NCBI GenBank assembly: GCA_902547755.1
Contig: CACCPA010000001.1
Location: 248,001 to 312,000, forward strand
Length of the DNA: 64,000 nucleotides
Direction of reading: 5' to 3'
Origin: Halieaceae bacterium
Lineage (GTDB): Bacteria > Pseudomonadota > Gammaproteobacteria > Pseudomonadales > Halieaceae
In this document: positions 16,719-28,073 of the stretch, one piece after another
Layout of the letters: every line of letters starts with the position of its first letter
Position numbering within the stretch: the first letter of the stretch is position 1
Made by a program: the position numbers and the translations under genes
The notes under the pieces: generated by a model
Told to the model about the DNA's origin: nothing
The model's database searches: none
Seen by the model: the letters and a program-made list of their open reading frames with translations, nothing else

Positions 16719-17380
16719 AACTCGTACCCTAGTATTTCGATATCGCGCGCAAAGACCTCGGTTACAAGCGCCTGCGTTCCTGGTGTGTAGTAGTCGCGGT
16801 AGGCGAGACGATCGTCTGCTTTACGACGATGAGGAAGCTCAATTTTCGGGATACCAATTCGCTTGCAGCATTCGTCGAAGTCCTGCTGAAGCGTTTCATA
16901 CTGGCCTATGAAGTCGACAATCAGATTGCCTTTCAGGTCAACTAGATAGTCGCTCTGCGGCGTAATTGAAGTGTCGATGTGGTATTGCCAAGGTCTTGAG
17001 GGATCAAGCTTTCGCCGCAAAAACTCTTCAAATGTCTCATTGGGCTTAAGCAACTGGGGGCGCTCTCGCCGTATGTGATGATAAGAGCTGACCTGTAGAT
17101 CCCAGGGGTTCCGAACAAATGCAAACTTGAACAGTGACTCATAGAAGTCACGCGGCAGCATTTCCTTGGCTGCGATTGCCTTAGCGTGTCGGGGCAATTT
17201 GATGCCAACTTCGTGATTTACGAGCCCGCTAAGCTTGCTGGCGATCCAGATGGGCGCGTAGTAGGGGTCGCGCCATCGATGCTTTTGTAGAGCTGCACGA
17301 ACACTAGTGCCGCCCGTTTTCGCGATGTGCACGAAAAGGAACTTTTTTTGATGAGATAACAGCATGACGCGATGAAACAC
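16715..17380 (-). CDS. Sulfotransferase-family protein
   Basis: A 221-residue sulfotransferase (PF03567-type). The 5'-phosphosulfate loop is FVHIAKTGGTSV near residues 16-27 and the 3'-phosphate motif is FAFVRNPWDLQVSSYHH near residues 85-101. It would transfer sulfate from PAPS to a carbohydrate. It sits in reverse orientation between gmhB and the O-antigen ligase gene, so a glycan acceptor in the envelope is a reasonable inference. A second start at 17365 is possible. Confidence 0.82.
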   Translation of the reverse strand: MFHRVMLLSHQKKFLFVHIAKTGGTSVRAALQKHRWRDPYYAPIWIASKLSGLVNHEVGIKLPRHAKAIAAKEMLPRDFYESLFKFAFVRNPWDLQVSSYHHIRRERPQLLKPNETFEEFLRRKLDPSRPWQYHIDTSITPQSDYLVDLKGNLIVDFIGQYETLQQDFDECCKRIGIPKIELPHRRKADDRLAYRDYYTPGTQALVTEVFARDIEILGYEF

Positions 17381-17524
17381 TCTGGCTATGACAGGCGCAA
17401 GTTAAATTGTTGATTTTTCGCTATTTTACAACGCTCAGCTGGAGTTCAATAGGTGATTTAGTTACTCTGCGAAAACTTTGGGGAGCCCGACATTCGGGAT
17501 CATGACCGTAATTAGAGTCACTGA

Positions 17525-18733
17525 ATGCCACAGCAAAACCTTATTCCTGCACCCCTTATGTGGGTGTTCCTGTTTTTCTCACTTGCCGTCAGTGTGGCCA
17601 CTCGCCAGCTGATCTGGTTGATGGTGGTTGTCAGCCTGCTGACATTAATTACCAATCGCGAGGCGATTCTCTCCACTCCGGGTATGAAAAAAGCGGCCAT
17701 GCTGTTTGCGTGTATTGCGCTGCCAGGTCTCATCAGCCTTCTGTTCTCAGTCAATCTCGACAGAGGAATTTCAGCTGTTTTTAGATTTGCCGCCTATGCG
17801 CTAGCAGCCTGGGTCGTATTGAGTGTGAAGATTGAGAAGGGCGACGCGAAGCGAATCATGTCGTTCCTAGGTATTTTGCTCGTAGCGTGGGCCGTCGACG
17901 GTTTTGTACAGCTATTAACGGGTGTGAGCCTGCTGGGTGACCCATTGGTAGAGCTGGGTGAGGAGGGCGCGATTGTAACGGGCTCTCTGCAGTTAGGTTA
18001 CGGTGCAACGCTAGCCATTCTATCTCCATTCTTTCTTGAAGCGCTTCGGCGTGCCGGCGGCATGGGCGTTGGTGTTCTCTCGCTTCCTGTTTACGCAGCA
18101 ATCGTAATGAGTGGGCATCAATCGTCTGCTGTCTTGGCTCTGATTGGTCTCGCTGGATGGACAATGCTAGCGCTGCGAAACAAAGAAGTCGGAGCAAAGC
18201 GACAAGTCACTGGTTTTGTCATTTCGGCGATAATTGGACTACTGCTTGGCGTGTATCTTTCTGTGGTTACTGGACAGGTAAGTACGCTTGCAGAGGCACC
18301 AGCGCGGTATCAGTCATTCTTGTATCAGTCCCAATTATGGGAGCTGTCTTTGCAGGCATTTATGGACCACTGGCTTACCGGTGTGGGTATGCGCGGTTTT
18401 GGTACATACGCGCTGGCAACCGACGCCAGCACCATCCCAGGTCTCGCCGAGACGTGGCACTCACACCTAAACATTCTTGAAGTGATTTCCGAGACGGGGT
18501 TGGTTGGGCTGATTGGTTACGGCTTACTTTTGCGGTGGCTGTGGGGTTATGTTCAGGACGAGCGAATGCATGTCGCTGTGGCTGGTTTGACGGCCTTGCT
18601 TGGGGTATTTCCGTTGGGAACAGCCGTTGGGATGTATTCCTACATTGGCGGTAATCTCATATTTCTTACCTTTACCTTGCTGATTGCGTTGGACAGGGAT
18701 TGTCCGCAAGTCACCGAGACCTCCGCACCCTGA
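17525..18733 (+). CDS. O-antigen ligase/polymerase (WaaL/Wzy family)
   Basis: A 402-residue multi-spanning inner-membrane protein with about ten to twelve helices. The large periplasmic loop carries a Wzy_C-type region: LWELSLQAFMDHWLTGVGMRGFG followed by ETWHSHLNILEVISETG, where the HSH and the later Gly-rich helix are characteristic. It probably joins a lipid-linked glycan to the lipid A core. Downstream GT9 and hldE genes on the same strand support an LPS role. Whether it is WaaL or Wzy cannot be decided from sequence. Confidence 0.85.
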   Translation: MPQQNLIPAPLMWVFLFFSLAVSVATRQLIWLMVVVSLLTLITNREAILSTPGMKKAAMLFACIALPGLISLLFSVNLDRGISAVFRFAAYALAAWVVLSVKIEKGDAKRIMSFLGILLVAWAVDGFVQLLTGVSLLGDPLVELGEEGAIVTGSLQLGYGATLAILSPFFLEALRRAGGMGVGVLSLPVYAAIVMSGHQSSAVLALIGLAGWTMLALRNKEVGAKRQVTGFVISAIIGLLLGVYLSVVTGQVSTLAEAPARYQSFLYQSQLWELSLQAFMDHWLTGVGMRGFGTYALATDASTIPGLAETWHSHLNILEVISETGLVGLIGYGLLLRWLWGYVQDERMHVAVAGLTALLGVFPLGTAVGMYSYIGGNLIFLTFTLLIALDRDCPQVTETSAP

Positions 18734-18748
18734 TCAGCGTTCAGAACG

Positions 18749-19768
18749 ATGATTGCTACTGAGCCCACGCGTGTTTTGATCATTCGGTTGAGTGCGATTG
18801 GTGACGTGGTCTTCGCATCACCTTTGGTTGCCGCGTGTAAAAAGCGATATCCGGAAGCCGATATTGATTGGCTAGCAGAGGGCGTGGTTCGTCCCTTGCT
18901 GACCGAACTACCCGGGTTGAACAAAGTTATTTTATGGCCACGCCAAGAGTGGCAAGAGCTCTGGCGCGAAAAGCGCTTTTTTGCCTTGGTTAGCGCAGTG
19001 GCGGCGTTCAGACGAAAGCTTCGTGCTCGTAACTATGATCTAGTGATCGATGCTCAGGGGCTGGTTAAAAGTGCTTTCCTCGCTTGGTTAACCGGTAGTC
19101 GCCAACGTATAGGTTTCAAGTCGAAGGAACCCAATGGCATCTTCCTTTCGGATCGTCACGAAAAGAGCATTACGTCACGCATCAGTTCCGAGTACCTCGC
19201 ATTGGCCGATACTTTGGGTTGGGATACCTCTAGCTTTAAGATGGTGCTTGGGATATCGGCATCGGATGATGCGCGAGCGAGAGATGTGGCGCCTGAGGCG
19301 CCGTATGTCGTTGTTGCACCGTTCACGACCCGACCCCAAAAGCATTGGACCCAAGCGCATTGGCGAACGCTCATTGGCCGCCTTGCAGATGCGGGGCACC
19401 AGGTGGCGTGCTTGGGCGGACCTGGTGACCGGGAGGAAGCGGTCGTTTTGTTGGACGGACTACCGGTACTTAACTGGGTAGGCAGCTATCCGTTGGGTGT
19501 GAGCGCTGGCCTTGTAAAACACGCTGCCGGAGTCATCGGTGTAGACACTGGGCTCACGCACATGGGCATTGCTGCAGGCATTCCGACCGTCGCGCTGTTT
19601 GGCTCCACCTGTCCCTATCTTGAGACGGGTCGCGATAATGTCAGAGTGATTTATCATGGGCTCGATTGTGCACCCTGTAAGCGAAGTCCTACATGCGCGG
19701 GGCGATTTGATTGTATGGTGGGTATCACGACCGATGAGGCCCTGAGGGCCTTTAACGAACTGGTCTAG
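18749..19768 (+). CDS. Glycosyltransferase family 9 (LPS heptosyltransferase, WaaC-like)
   Basis: A 339-residue GT-B transferase of family GT9. The N terminus RVLIIRLSAIGDVVFASPL and the middle VVVAPFTTRPQKHW are typical, as is the ADP-heptose-site segment GVIGVDTGLTHMGIAAGIPTVALFGST. It transfers heptose to Kdo2-lipid A or extends the inner core. It starts 15 bp after the ligase gene and precedes hldE, so donor synthesis and transfer are in one operon. WaaC is the closest reading but WaaF/WaaQ are not excluded. Confidence 0.88.
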   Translation: MIATEPTRVLIIRLSAIGDVVFASPLVAACKKRYPEADIDWLAEGVVRPLLTELPGLNKVILWPRQEWQELWREKRFFALVSAVAAFRRKLRARNYDLVIDAQGLVKSAFLAWLTGSRQRIGFKSKEPNGIFLSDRHEKSITSRISSEYLALADTLGWDTSSFKMVLGISASDDARARDVAPEAPYVVVAPFTTRPQKHWTQAHWRTLIGRLADAGHQVACLGGPGDREEAVVLLDGLPVLNWVGSYPLGVSAGLVKHAAGVIGVDTGLTHMGIAAGIPTVALFGSTCPYLETGRDNVRVIYHGLDCAPCKRSPTCAGRFDCMVGITTDEALRAFNELV

Positions 19769-19813
19769 AAGCATGTAGGCGCGAGATCAGGGCAACTGAG
19801 AGAGTGATATCGG

Positions 19814-21256
19814 ATGACGAAGCTTCCTAAATTCAGTGATGCCAAAGTACTGGTCATCGGTGATGTCATGCTTGACCGTTTTTGGCACGGTGCGGCGACG
19901 CGCATTAGCCCTGAGGCGCCAGTGCCCGTTGTTAAGGTGGCGGGCGTTGATGACAGGCCAGGTGGGGCTGGGAATGTGGCGATTAACCTTGCGGCGCTGG
20001 GTGTGGAAACGACGCTCTCAGGTCTTGTCGGTGACGACGAGCACGCAAAGCAACTTCGCTCAGCTGTTGAGGCAAAAGGCGTCCGATGGTCAGTGATGCC
20101 TTGCCCGGCAGATACGATCGTCAAGCTACGTGTGCTCAGCCGGAATCAGCAGCTTATTCGCATGGACTTTGAGGCGCCACTCGACGATTACGCGGACGAG
20201 TCGTTTTTGCAGTATGCGAGTAATCTAATCGCCGAACACGACTTGGTGCTCTTGAGCGACTATGCGAAAGGTACGCTTACCAATATCGAGGCGCTTATCA
20301 GCGCATGTCGCGCCCTAAATACGCCAGTTTTGGTCGATCCGAAGGGTGCGGATTTCTCCCGGTATGCCGGTGCAACACTCATCACACCGAACCTATCTGA
20401 ATTTGAAGCGGTCGTTGGTGCCTGTCATCAGGACGATGGGATTATTAGCGTCAGAGCGCGTGATCTTTGCGATCAGCACGGCTTTGATGCGGTGCTGATT
20501 ACTCGCAGTGAGCGCGGCATGACATTGCAGTCGAAGGAAGGTGAGCCTCTACATTTGCCAGCATTAGCGCGAGAGGTGTTCGATGTGACAGGAGCGGGTG
20601 ATACGGTTATTTCAGCCATGGCTGCTGGTCTTGCCAGTCAGGATAGCCTTGAGAACTCGACGCGCTTAGCCAACGTCGCTGCAGGGTTGGTTGTAGGCAA
20701 GGTAGGCACTGCATCGGTAACCCGCGAGGAGCTTGAGGGTGCCTTGCTGCAATCCGACGATGATGTCGATAAAGCACTGCCTGCGTTCGGCGTCGTGACA
20801 GAGCAAGAGGCGCTGGCGGCTGTGGCGAGACTCAAGACGGAGGGGCAACGTGTCGTGATGACAAACGGGTGTTTTGATTTATTGCACCCGGGGCATGTCA
20901 CCTACTTGAGCCAGGCTGCAGCGCTCGCAGATCTGTTGATTGTGGCTGTTAACGACGATGCGTCGGTGACGCGTTTAAAGGGCCCTGATAGGCCTATTAA
21001 CGGTATCGACTCTCGTATGTCGGTGCTTGCCGGACTAAGGTCAGTAAGTTACGTAGTACCCTTTTCCGAAGACACGCCGGCGCGCTTGATCGAGGCGATT
21101 TCACCTGACGTGTTAGTAAAGGGTGGGGATTACGCCATCAGTGAGATAGCCGGACACAAGCACGTGCTGGAAAGCGGTGGCGAGGTGATCATCCTCGAGT
21201 TTGTCGAGGGTTTCTCCACCACTGCTACGATTAAACGCATCAGCACCGATAGCTAG
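19814..21256 (+). CDS. hldE: Bifunctional heptose kinase/adenylyltransferase
   Basis: A 480-residue fused enzyme matching E. coli HldE in length and domain order. Residues 1 to about 320 are a PfkB/ribokinase-like kinase with GGAGNVAINLAALG and the catalytic FDVTGAGDT. Residues from about 345 are a cytidylyltransferase-like domain with TNGCFDLLHPGHVTYL (HxGH) and KGPDRPING. It phosphorylates heptose 7-phosphate at O1 and later attaches AMP, giving ADP-heptose. It is the last gene of the LPS core run. Confidence 0.97.
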   Translation: MTKLPKFSDAKVLVIGDVMLDRFWHGAATRISPEAPVPVVKVAGVDDRPGGAGNVAINLAALGVETTLSGLVGDDEHAKQLRSAVEAKGVRWSVMPCPADTIVKLRVLSRNQQLIRMDFEAPLDDYADESFLQYASNLIAEHDLVLLSDYAKGTLTNIEALISACRALNTPVLVDPKGADFSRYAGATLITPNLSEFEAVVGACHQDDGIISVRARDLCDQHGFDAVLITRSERGMTLQSKEGEPLHLPALAREVFDVTGAGDTVISAMAAGLASQDSLENSTRLANVAAGLVVGKVGTASVTREELEGALLQSDDDVDKALPAFGVVTEQEALAAVARLKTEGQRVVMTNGCFDLLHPGHVTYLSQAAALADLLIVAVNDDASVTRLKGPDRPINGIDSRMSVLAGLRSVSYVVPFSEDTPARLIEAISPDVLVKGGDYAISEIAGHKHVLESGGEVIILEFVEGFSTTATIKRISTDS

Positions 21257-21282
21257 TGCTGCGAGTTACTGGTTAATGCGCT

Positions 21283-22520
21283 TTACCGATTAATATAAGC
21301 ACGCCCCATTCCCGCATTTTCAGGCAGGTAACGTTCTAGCAACTTGCTTTGACGACTCTCCATAGACGTGAGTTCGCCTTCGATGACGACTGCAGTCGCG
21401 TAGCTCGTTACCTCCAGGGGATCACCGCTCCAAACGACGAGGTCCGCAGAATTGCCAACAGCCAAGGCGCGACTTCTGCTGCCGAAAACTTCGGCTGGAG
21501 TAGTGGTCATTGCCTGCAGCGCTAGATCGTAATCCATGCCATAGGCGACAGCAGTGCCTGCTCCTTGACGGATTTTTCGTGCGTTGTGCGTTTCGTCGCT
21601 AGTAAACATGACCGTTACCCCGGCGTTACTTAGTAACGCGGCGTTATCCAGTCGTGAGCCCAGCGAGTCAAAATCAGCCGGCAGGTTGTCCAAACCATTA
21701 ACCATGACGGCGATATCCGAGTCTGCAAGTTCGTCGGCTAGCATCCATGCCTCCCGAGCGCCCACAATCACAGCGTTAATGTCGTGTTCATCAGCAAATC
21801 CAATGACCTGTTTGATATCAGCGGCGCGATTAGCCGCGAATACAAAAACTCCGTCAGACTTCAATCGCTTCAAAACATCTCGACCCGCCTGGGTGAGATA
21901 CTCCTGTTCACTGGCGCGCCCATCGAGATCAGCCATAGCGCCCTCAAGCAGCATCCAGTGAGCAGCCCTCGAACCACCAACTTTTCGCGAGGCGTAGCCG
22001 TCAACATCAATGAATATGGTGTCATCCCCCGAGAAGCTGTCAAAACCGCCATCAAAATCAACCAGTGATCCGACACCCGCAATGGAATACTGCCCGCCGG
22101 TTGCCGCCAGCAGGGTATAACCAAAGCCCTCAGTTCGAGTGATGGCGTGTAGGCTAGAGAGAGGAGAGTAAGCTCGACGAACGTCAAACTCGACATGGAG
22201 CTTATTCAGCGGCGTTTCGCTAACTGAGCTGTCTACTGACTCTCTGACTGCATTGACCTCCACCAGACCCGTTGTGGTTGCTCCGGCAAACATCGCCGGG
22301 GTTATGATGGCGCCGTTCGCGTCGATGACACGATCTGCATCCTCTGATAAGTCGCTCCCGATGGCGGTGATTTCCCCGTCTTCGATAAGGATATCGGCAG
22401 CCTCAAGTGTACCCATGCTACCCATGGTCATGATGGTGGCGTTGTTGATTCTCAGGCTGTCAGCACTGGCGTTGATGCCTTGTAGACCCGCAGCAAGCGC
22501 TAGTAATACAGTCATTTTTT

Positions 22521-22524
<4 letters not shown>
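21283..22524 (-). CDS. Exported amidohydrolase-like protein lacking the metal HxH motif
   Basis: A 413-residue protein with a signal peptide (MKKMTVLLALAAGLQGINASA) and an amidohydrolase-type TIM-barrel pattern: DGEITAIG, and the C-terminal NSADLVVWSGDPLEVTS. Where active enzymes have PGxIDxHxH it reads TPAMFAGATTTG, so strand-1 ligands are missing; a late TSDETHNAR resembles the catalytic Asp region. It overlaps the upstream intact amidohydrolase by 4 bp. It may be a structural partner or have a different active site. Confidence 0.75.
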
Positions 22525-23906
<1,382 letters not shown>

Positions 23907-24042
23907 AGAATTTACCTAAGGTTTTCGACCGCCAGACGATAGATCGTCCACGCGAATTTGCCAACTACCAAAGCGGGTAGGACGTGTGGCAATGTCGAGT
24001 TAGAGTGGAGGCTCGTGGAATAGCAAGTACGGTGATGTCGAT

Positions 24043-24831
24043 ATGCGACGGTTTGTTGATTTATCAATATTCTTGGAGAACGACGTGATCAGCGATCCAC
24101 CGCCCATGCGTCCCAAAATTGATTATATCCGGCATGATACCGGCGCTGAACAAATGGCAGATTTCTTTGAAGGGCTTGATAAGAGCGAATTGCCCGACAG
24201 CGAGGGTTGGGCGATTGAAATGGTACAGCTGTGCACGCACAACGGTACCCACTTGGACGCCCCATACCACTACCACAGCACGATGAACGACAAGCTTGGC
24301 GGTGCTGAGCGGGCAATCACAATTGATGAGGTGCCACTTGAATGGTGTTTTCAGCCAGGAATAAAGCTAGATTTTCGGGATAGGCCCGACGGCTACGTTG
24401 TTACTGCGCAGGACGTAGAGGACGAGTTAGCGCGGATTGGTGTAACGCTAGAGCCGCTGAATATCGTTCTAGTCAATACCTCAGCCGGCAAGCGTTATGG
24501 TAGCGAGGACTATGTAAACGCAGGCGCTGGCATGGGTTACGAGGCAACGATGTACCTGTTAGAGCGCGGCATTCGGGTCACCGGAACAGATGCCTGGAGT
24601 TGGGATGCACCGTTTTCCTACACCGCCGAGCGCTACGCGGCCGACAAAGACGCCAGCATTATCTGGGAAGGGCACAAGGCCGGCCGCGATATTGGCTATT
24701 GCCATTTAGAGAAGATGCATAACCTCGAAGCGCTACCGGACTTTGGCTTTACCGTGAGCTGTTTCCCGCACAAAGTTCGCGGCGGCTCCGCCGGTTGGAC
24801 CCGCGCGGTTGCCATTATCGATGAGGGCTAG
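24043..24831 (+). CDS. Cyclase-family metal-dependent hydrolase (kynurenine-formamidase-like)
   Basis: A 262-residue protein of the cyclase/PF04199 family. The metal motif HxGTHxDxPxH is seen as HNGTHLDAPYHY around residues 66-77, and LSIFLENDVISDPP opens the chain. Members hydrolyse formamides, isatin or cyclic amides, often with Mn or Zn. No signal peptide. It ends 4 bp inside the convergent photolyase gene. The substrate is unknown. Confidence 0.85.
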   Translation: MRRFVDLSIFLENDVISDPPPMRPKIDYIRHDTGAEQMADFFEGLDKSELPDSEGWAIEMVQLCTHNGTHLDAPYHYHSTMNDKLGGAERAITIDEVPLEWCFQPGIKLDFRDRPDGYVVTAQDVEDELARIGVTLEPLNIVLVNTSAGKRYGSEDYVNAGAGMGYEATMYLLERGIRVTGTDAWSWDAPFSYTAERYAADKDASIIWEGHKAGRDIGYCHLEKMHNLEALPDFGFTVSCFPHKVRGGSAGWTRAVAIIDEG

Positions 24832-26273
24832 CTCGCTTTTTTGATGACCTCGTAGGCGTCAAGTGCCCCTTGTCGCGCTGTTTTGTGATCAACAATAGGT
24901 ATTGGATAGTTAGTACCCAATTCAACGCCTGCGCTGGCGAGCGTTAGCGCGGGCGCTTCCCAGGGCGCGTGAATAAATTTCTTGGGTAGCTCTGCGAGTT
25001 CAGGGCACCACCGACGTACGTAATCGCCCTCGGGATCAAACTTTTGCCCCTGCGCAATGGGGTTAAAAATCCGGAAGTAGGGCGCGGCATCCGCTCCTGA
25101 GCCGGCCACCCATTGCCAGCTGCAGGCGTTGGAGGCGATATCAGCGTCTAAAAGGCAGTCCCAGAACCATCGTTCACCTTCTACCCAATGAACCAAAAGA
25201 TGCTTGGTTAAAAATGAAGCGACAATCATTCGGACCCGGTTGTGCATAAAACCCGTCTGCTGCAGCTCACGCATGCCCGCGTCGACAATCGGGTAGCCGG
25301 TCTGACCGTGCTGCCATGCTTTGAGTTGCGTTTCGCTATTGTCCCAAGGAAAGGCCGCGAACTGGTCTTTAAATGGCGTGTTGGGCATTTCATCGAAAAG
25401 ATCGATGAGTTGATAACAGAACTCCCGCCAGCCGATCTCAGCCAAAAATTTATCAATGGCCGAGCTCCATTGGGGCGCTGATAGCTTTCGCTGTTGTGCT
25501 GCTGCCCAGACCTGACGGGGCGATATCTCTCCAAATTTAAGATGTGGAGAGAGTCTGGAGGTATAACGTTTTGCAGGAAGATCGCGGCCCTCTGAATAGT
25601 GGGCTACCGGGGCTTCAAGGAATGCATCTAACGCTTCTTTAGCGCCATCCTCGCCCGGTTTCCACAAAGTCGACCACCCGTCTGCCCAGTCAGGCATACG
25701 GTCTCGCGCCCTGGGTTGAAGTTGCCAGTCGACTAAGGCATCTGTGGGCGCCGCTGTTGCCGTCCAACTAACGTCAGGCAGCGAGACCGGCATCGCCACG
25801 GGTAATTTGTTAGCCGCGCGCCAGAATGGGGTGAACACTTTGAATGATGTACCCGAGCCTGTTAGGACCGAGCCCGGCTCATGCAGTAGTGTTCCGGGAT
25901 AACGCTTCACCTCAACATTTTTCTTGGTAAATTCCGCGTTAATGGACGCCTCGAGCCTCGTTGACCAGGGTTGATACTGGCGAGAAAAATAGATGGCATC
26001 GGCCTCAGTAGATGCTTGGAGCTCTATGAGCGTCTCCAGCGTGTTTCCCCGTCTTAAAAGGAGTTGGCCGCCGAGCGATGCGATGGAGGCCGATAGTGAG
26101 GTCAAACTCTCGTGCAACCACCACTGACTTGCGCCCCCAAACCCCCATTCGCCCGCCACCTGCTCGTCATGAATAAAAACGGGCAAGACATCACCGCGCT
26201 GTGCTGCAGCAGTAAGAGCAGGGTGGTCATGGATTCTCAGATCTTGTCTGAACAGTAAGATAGTCGTGCTCAC
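24828..26273 (-). CDS. phrB: Deoxyribodipyrimidine photolyase
   Basis: A 481-residue class I photolyase/cryptochrome. The N-terminal alpha/beta antenna domain starts LLFRQDLRIHDHPAL. The FAD domain has KRYTSRLSPHLKFGEISPRQVW, WREFCYQL, GMRELQQTGFMHNRVRM and the long stretch WQWVAGSGADAAPYFRIFNP. It repairs cyclobutane dimers using blue light. It overlaps the sirtuin gene by 4 bp. The neighbourhood (MerR, sigma factor, YfcH-like) is typical of light-response loci. Confidence 0.93.
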   Translation of the reverse strand: MSTTILLFRQDLRIHDHPALTAAAQRGDVLPVFIHDEQVAGEWGFGGASQWWLHESLTSLSASIASLGGQLLLRRGNTLETLIELQASTEADAIYFSRQYQPWSTRLEASINAEFTKKNVEVKRYPGTLLHEPGSVLTGSGTSFKVFTPFWRAANKLPVAMPVSLPDVSWTATAAPTDALVDWQLQPRARDRMPDWADGWSTLWKPGEDGAKEALDAFLEAPVAHYSEGRDLPAKRYTSRLSPHLKFGEISPRQVWAAAQQRKLSAPQWSSAIDKFLAEIGWREFCYQLIDLFDEMPNTPFKDQFAAFPWDNSETQLKAWQHGQTGYPIVDAGMRELQQTGFMHNRVRMIVASFLTKHLLVHWVEGERWFWDCLLDADIASNACSWQWVAGSGADAAPYFRIFNPIAQGQKFDPEGDYVRRWCPELAELPKKFIHAPWEAPALTLASAGVELGTNYPIPIVDHKTARQGALDAYEVIKKAS

Positions 26274-27118
26274 GCGGATTTGCTCTCTTGGGAAGGAATA
26301 ATTTGATCGACAGCGGCTACCAGACGGTTCATCGCCGACTGCTCGACCTTGAGGGTTGCCATGGCATCAGCACGGGTTTCACCCTCATTGACGATGACAA
26401 TGGGTATGCGCAGCTTTTCGGCCATACGACAAAAACGGAAGCCCGAATAGACTTGTAGAGAACTTCCTACCACGAGAAGCCCACCAGCATCGGCTAGTGA
26501 TGCGGTGCAAGTCTCAACCCGAGACATGGGCACGGTGCCACCAAAAAATACAACGTCAGGCATAACGACGTCGCCACAGTGCTTGCATTGAGGAATGGTT
26601 GTTTTCTCCACGTAGGTATCGGGTACATCGGCATCGCCATCAGGCCTCGCAATGTGCTGGTAATCGGTAACAAAGGGGTTGGCTTGCAAAAGCCGAGTTT
26701 GGAAGCTCTGTCGGGACTCTTGCTGCCCGCAATTCAAGCAGATGACCTGATCGAGTCGACCATGAAGATCGACGACGCGTTGCGCCCCTGCTTTCTGGTG
26801 CAATCGGTCAACGTTCTGGGTAATTAACAAGTCGATCTTGCCCGCGCGTTCCATTTCAGCGAGTGCGTAATGCGTTGCGTTAGGGCGCGCCCCATCGACA
26901 CCAACCCAACCGACCATTGAACGCGCCCAATAACGTTTTCGTTTGGCTTCAGATTCGACAAATTCTTTGTGCTGAATGGGGTCAACGCGCAGCCATCGTC
27001 CGGTGCGATCGCGGTAGGTGGGAATGCCCGAGTCGGCGCTGACGCCCGCACCGGTCAATACCGTCCATCGCTCGATGCGATGCAACCACGTGGACAAAGA
27101 TTCAACCGTTTGATGCAT
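26270..27118 (-). CDS. Sir2-family NAD-dependent protein deacylase
   Basis: A 282-residue sirtuin. It has the NAD loop VLTGAGVSADSGIPTYRD, the catalytic TQNVDRLHQKAG and DLHGRL (His), two zinc cysteine pairs (CLNC and CKHC), and the late VVGSSLQVYSG. It removes acyl groups from lysines in the cytoplasm. The residues WLRVDP soon after the NAD loop are common in bacterial class II-type sirtuins. Its stop overlaps the start of the photolyase gene, which suggests translational coupling. Confidence 0.9.
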   Translation of the reverse strand: MHQTVESLSTWLHRIERWTVLTGAGVSADSGIPTYRDRTGRWLRVDPIQHKEFVESEAKRKRYWARSMVGWVGVDGARPNATHYALAEMERAGKIDLLITQNVDRLHQKAGAQRVVDLHGRLDQVICLNCGQQESRQSFQTRLLQANPFVTDYQHIARPDGDADVPDTYVEKTTIPQCKHCGDVVMPDVVFFGGTVPMSRVETCTASLADAGGLLVVGSSLQVYSGFRFCRMAEKLRIPIVIVNEGETRADAMATLKVEQSAMNRLVAAVDQIIPSQESKSA

Positions 27119-27179
27119 TGGACGTATACGTTAGCTACTGTGTTTTGGTTGGCGTTAAAGGCCTAAGGATAAGTCGGCG

Positions 27180-28061
27180 ATGAAGGTATTTGTTACAGGT
27201 GGAACGGGCCTAATTGGACGCGCTTTGGTCAAGCGTCTCCTTATTGATGGACACGATATAACCGTGCTTACGCGGCAGACCCTCGACAGCTCAGAAGCTG
27301 TCACCTACATCAATTCGATTGACGACTTAAATACGCGTCAGGACATCGTCGTCAACCTCGCAGGGGCGGGTTTATCGGTCCGTCGGTGGTCGCCAGCCTA
27401 CAAAAAAGAGATACGTGCGAGCCGAATTAATCTAACGCAAGCCTTGGTGTCGCGACTACGAAACATTGGCATGCCGGATGTGTTCATCAGTGGCAGCGCC
27501 ATTGGCTTCTATGGTGAAAGCAAAGAGCGTGAGTTCAGCGAAACCGACCAAGTGGGTAGCGGTTTTTCGGCAGAACTTTGCCGTGATTGGGAAGCGAGTG
27601 TCAGCGACATTGGAAGCGAGGGCACGCGCTGCGTACTGCTTCGCACGGGTGTCGTATTGGATGACGCCCTCGGTGCTTACCCCCAAATGACCCAATCGTT
27701 TCGGATTGGTCTGGCTTCGTGGATGGGGCAGGGGGAGCACTGGCTTAGCTGGATCCATCTGGCGGACATGGTGGGCGCTATTATGCATTGCATCCAAAAT
27801 GCGGGGGTATCAGGCCCTGTCAACATGACCGCACCGAACCCGGTGACGCATCGATCATTTGCGGATGAGGTTCGCAGTGTCACAACCACGGTGATGGGCA
27901 TGGGAATGCCTGGCTGGGTCATGCGGCTCATGGTGGGGGAGATGGCAGATGAATTGCTTTTGACGGGACAGCGGGTCATGCCGAACAAACTACTGTCTAC
28001 GGGTTACGAATTCCTATTTAGCGACTTAAAAGGCGCTGTTGCCGACCTAGAGGCTCGTTAG
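27180..28061 (+). CDS. TIGR01777-family epimerase (YfcH/SDR39U1-like)
   Basis: A 293-residue extended-SDR protein. The cofactor motif VTGGTGLIG is at the N terminus; NLAGAGLSVRRWSPAYKKEIRASRI and the internal SAIGFYGE are family signatures, and the C-terminal DUF1731-like part has MPNKLLSTGYEF. It binds NADP; the reaction in YfcH-type proteins is not established. It is divergent from the sirtuin by about 60 bp. Homologues are often in light-inducible clusters with photolyase, which fits here. Confidence 0.88.
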   Translation: MKVFVTGGTGLIGRALVKRLLIDGHDITVLTRQTLDSSEAVTYINSIDDLNTRQDIVVNLAGAGLSVRRWSPAYKKEIRASRINLTQALVSRLRNIGMPDVFISGSAIGFYGESKEREFSETDQVGSGFSAELCRDWEASVSDIGSEGTRCVLLRTGVVLDDALGAYPQMTQSFRIGLASWMGQGEHWLSWIHLADMVGAIMHCIQNAGVSGPVNMTAPNPVTHRSFADEVRSVTTTVMGMGMPGWVMRLMVGEMADELLLTGQRVMPNKLLSTGYEFLFSDLKGAVADLEAR

Positions 28062-28073
28062 CAGGGTTTCTTG

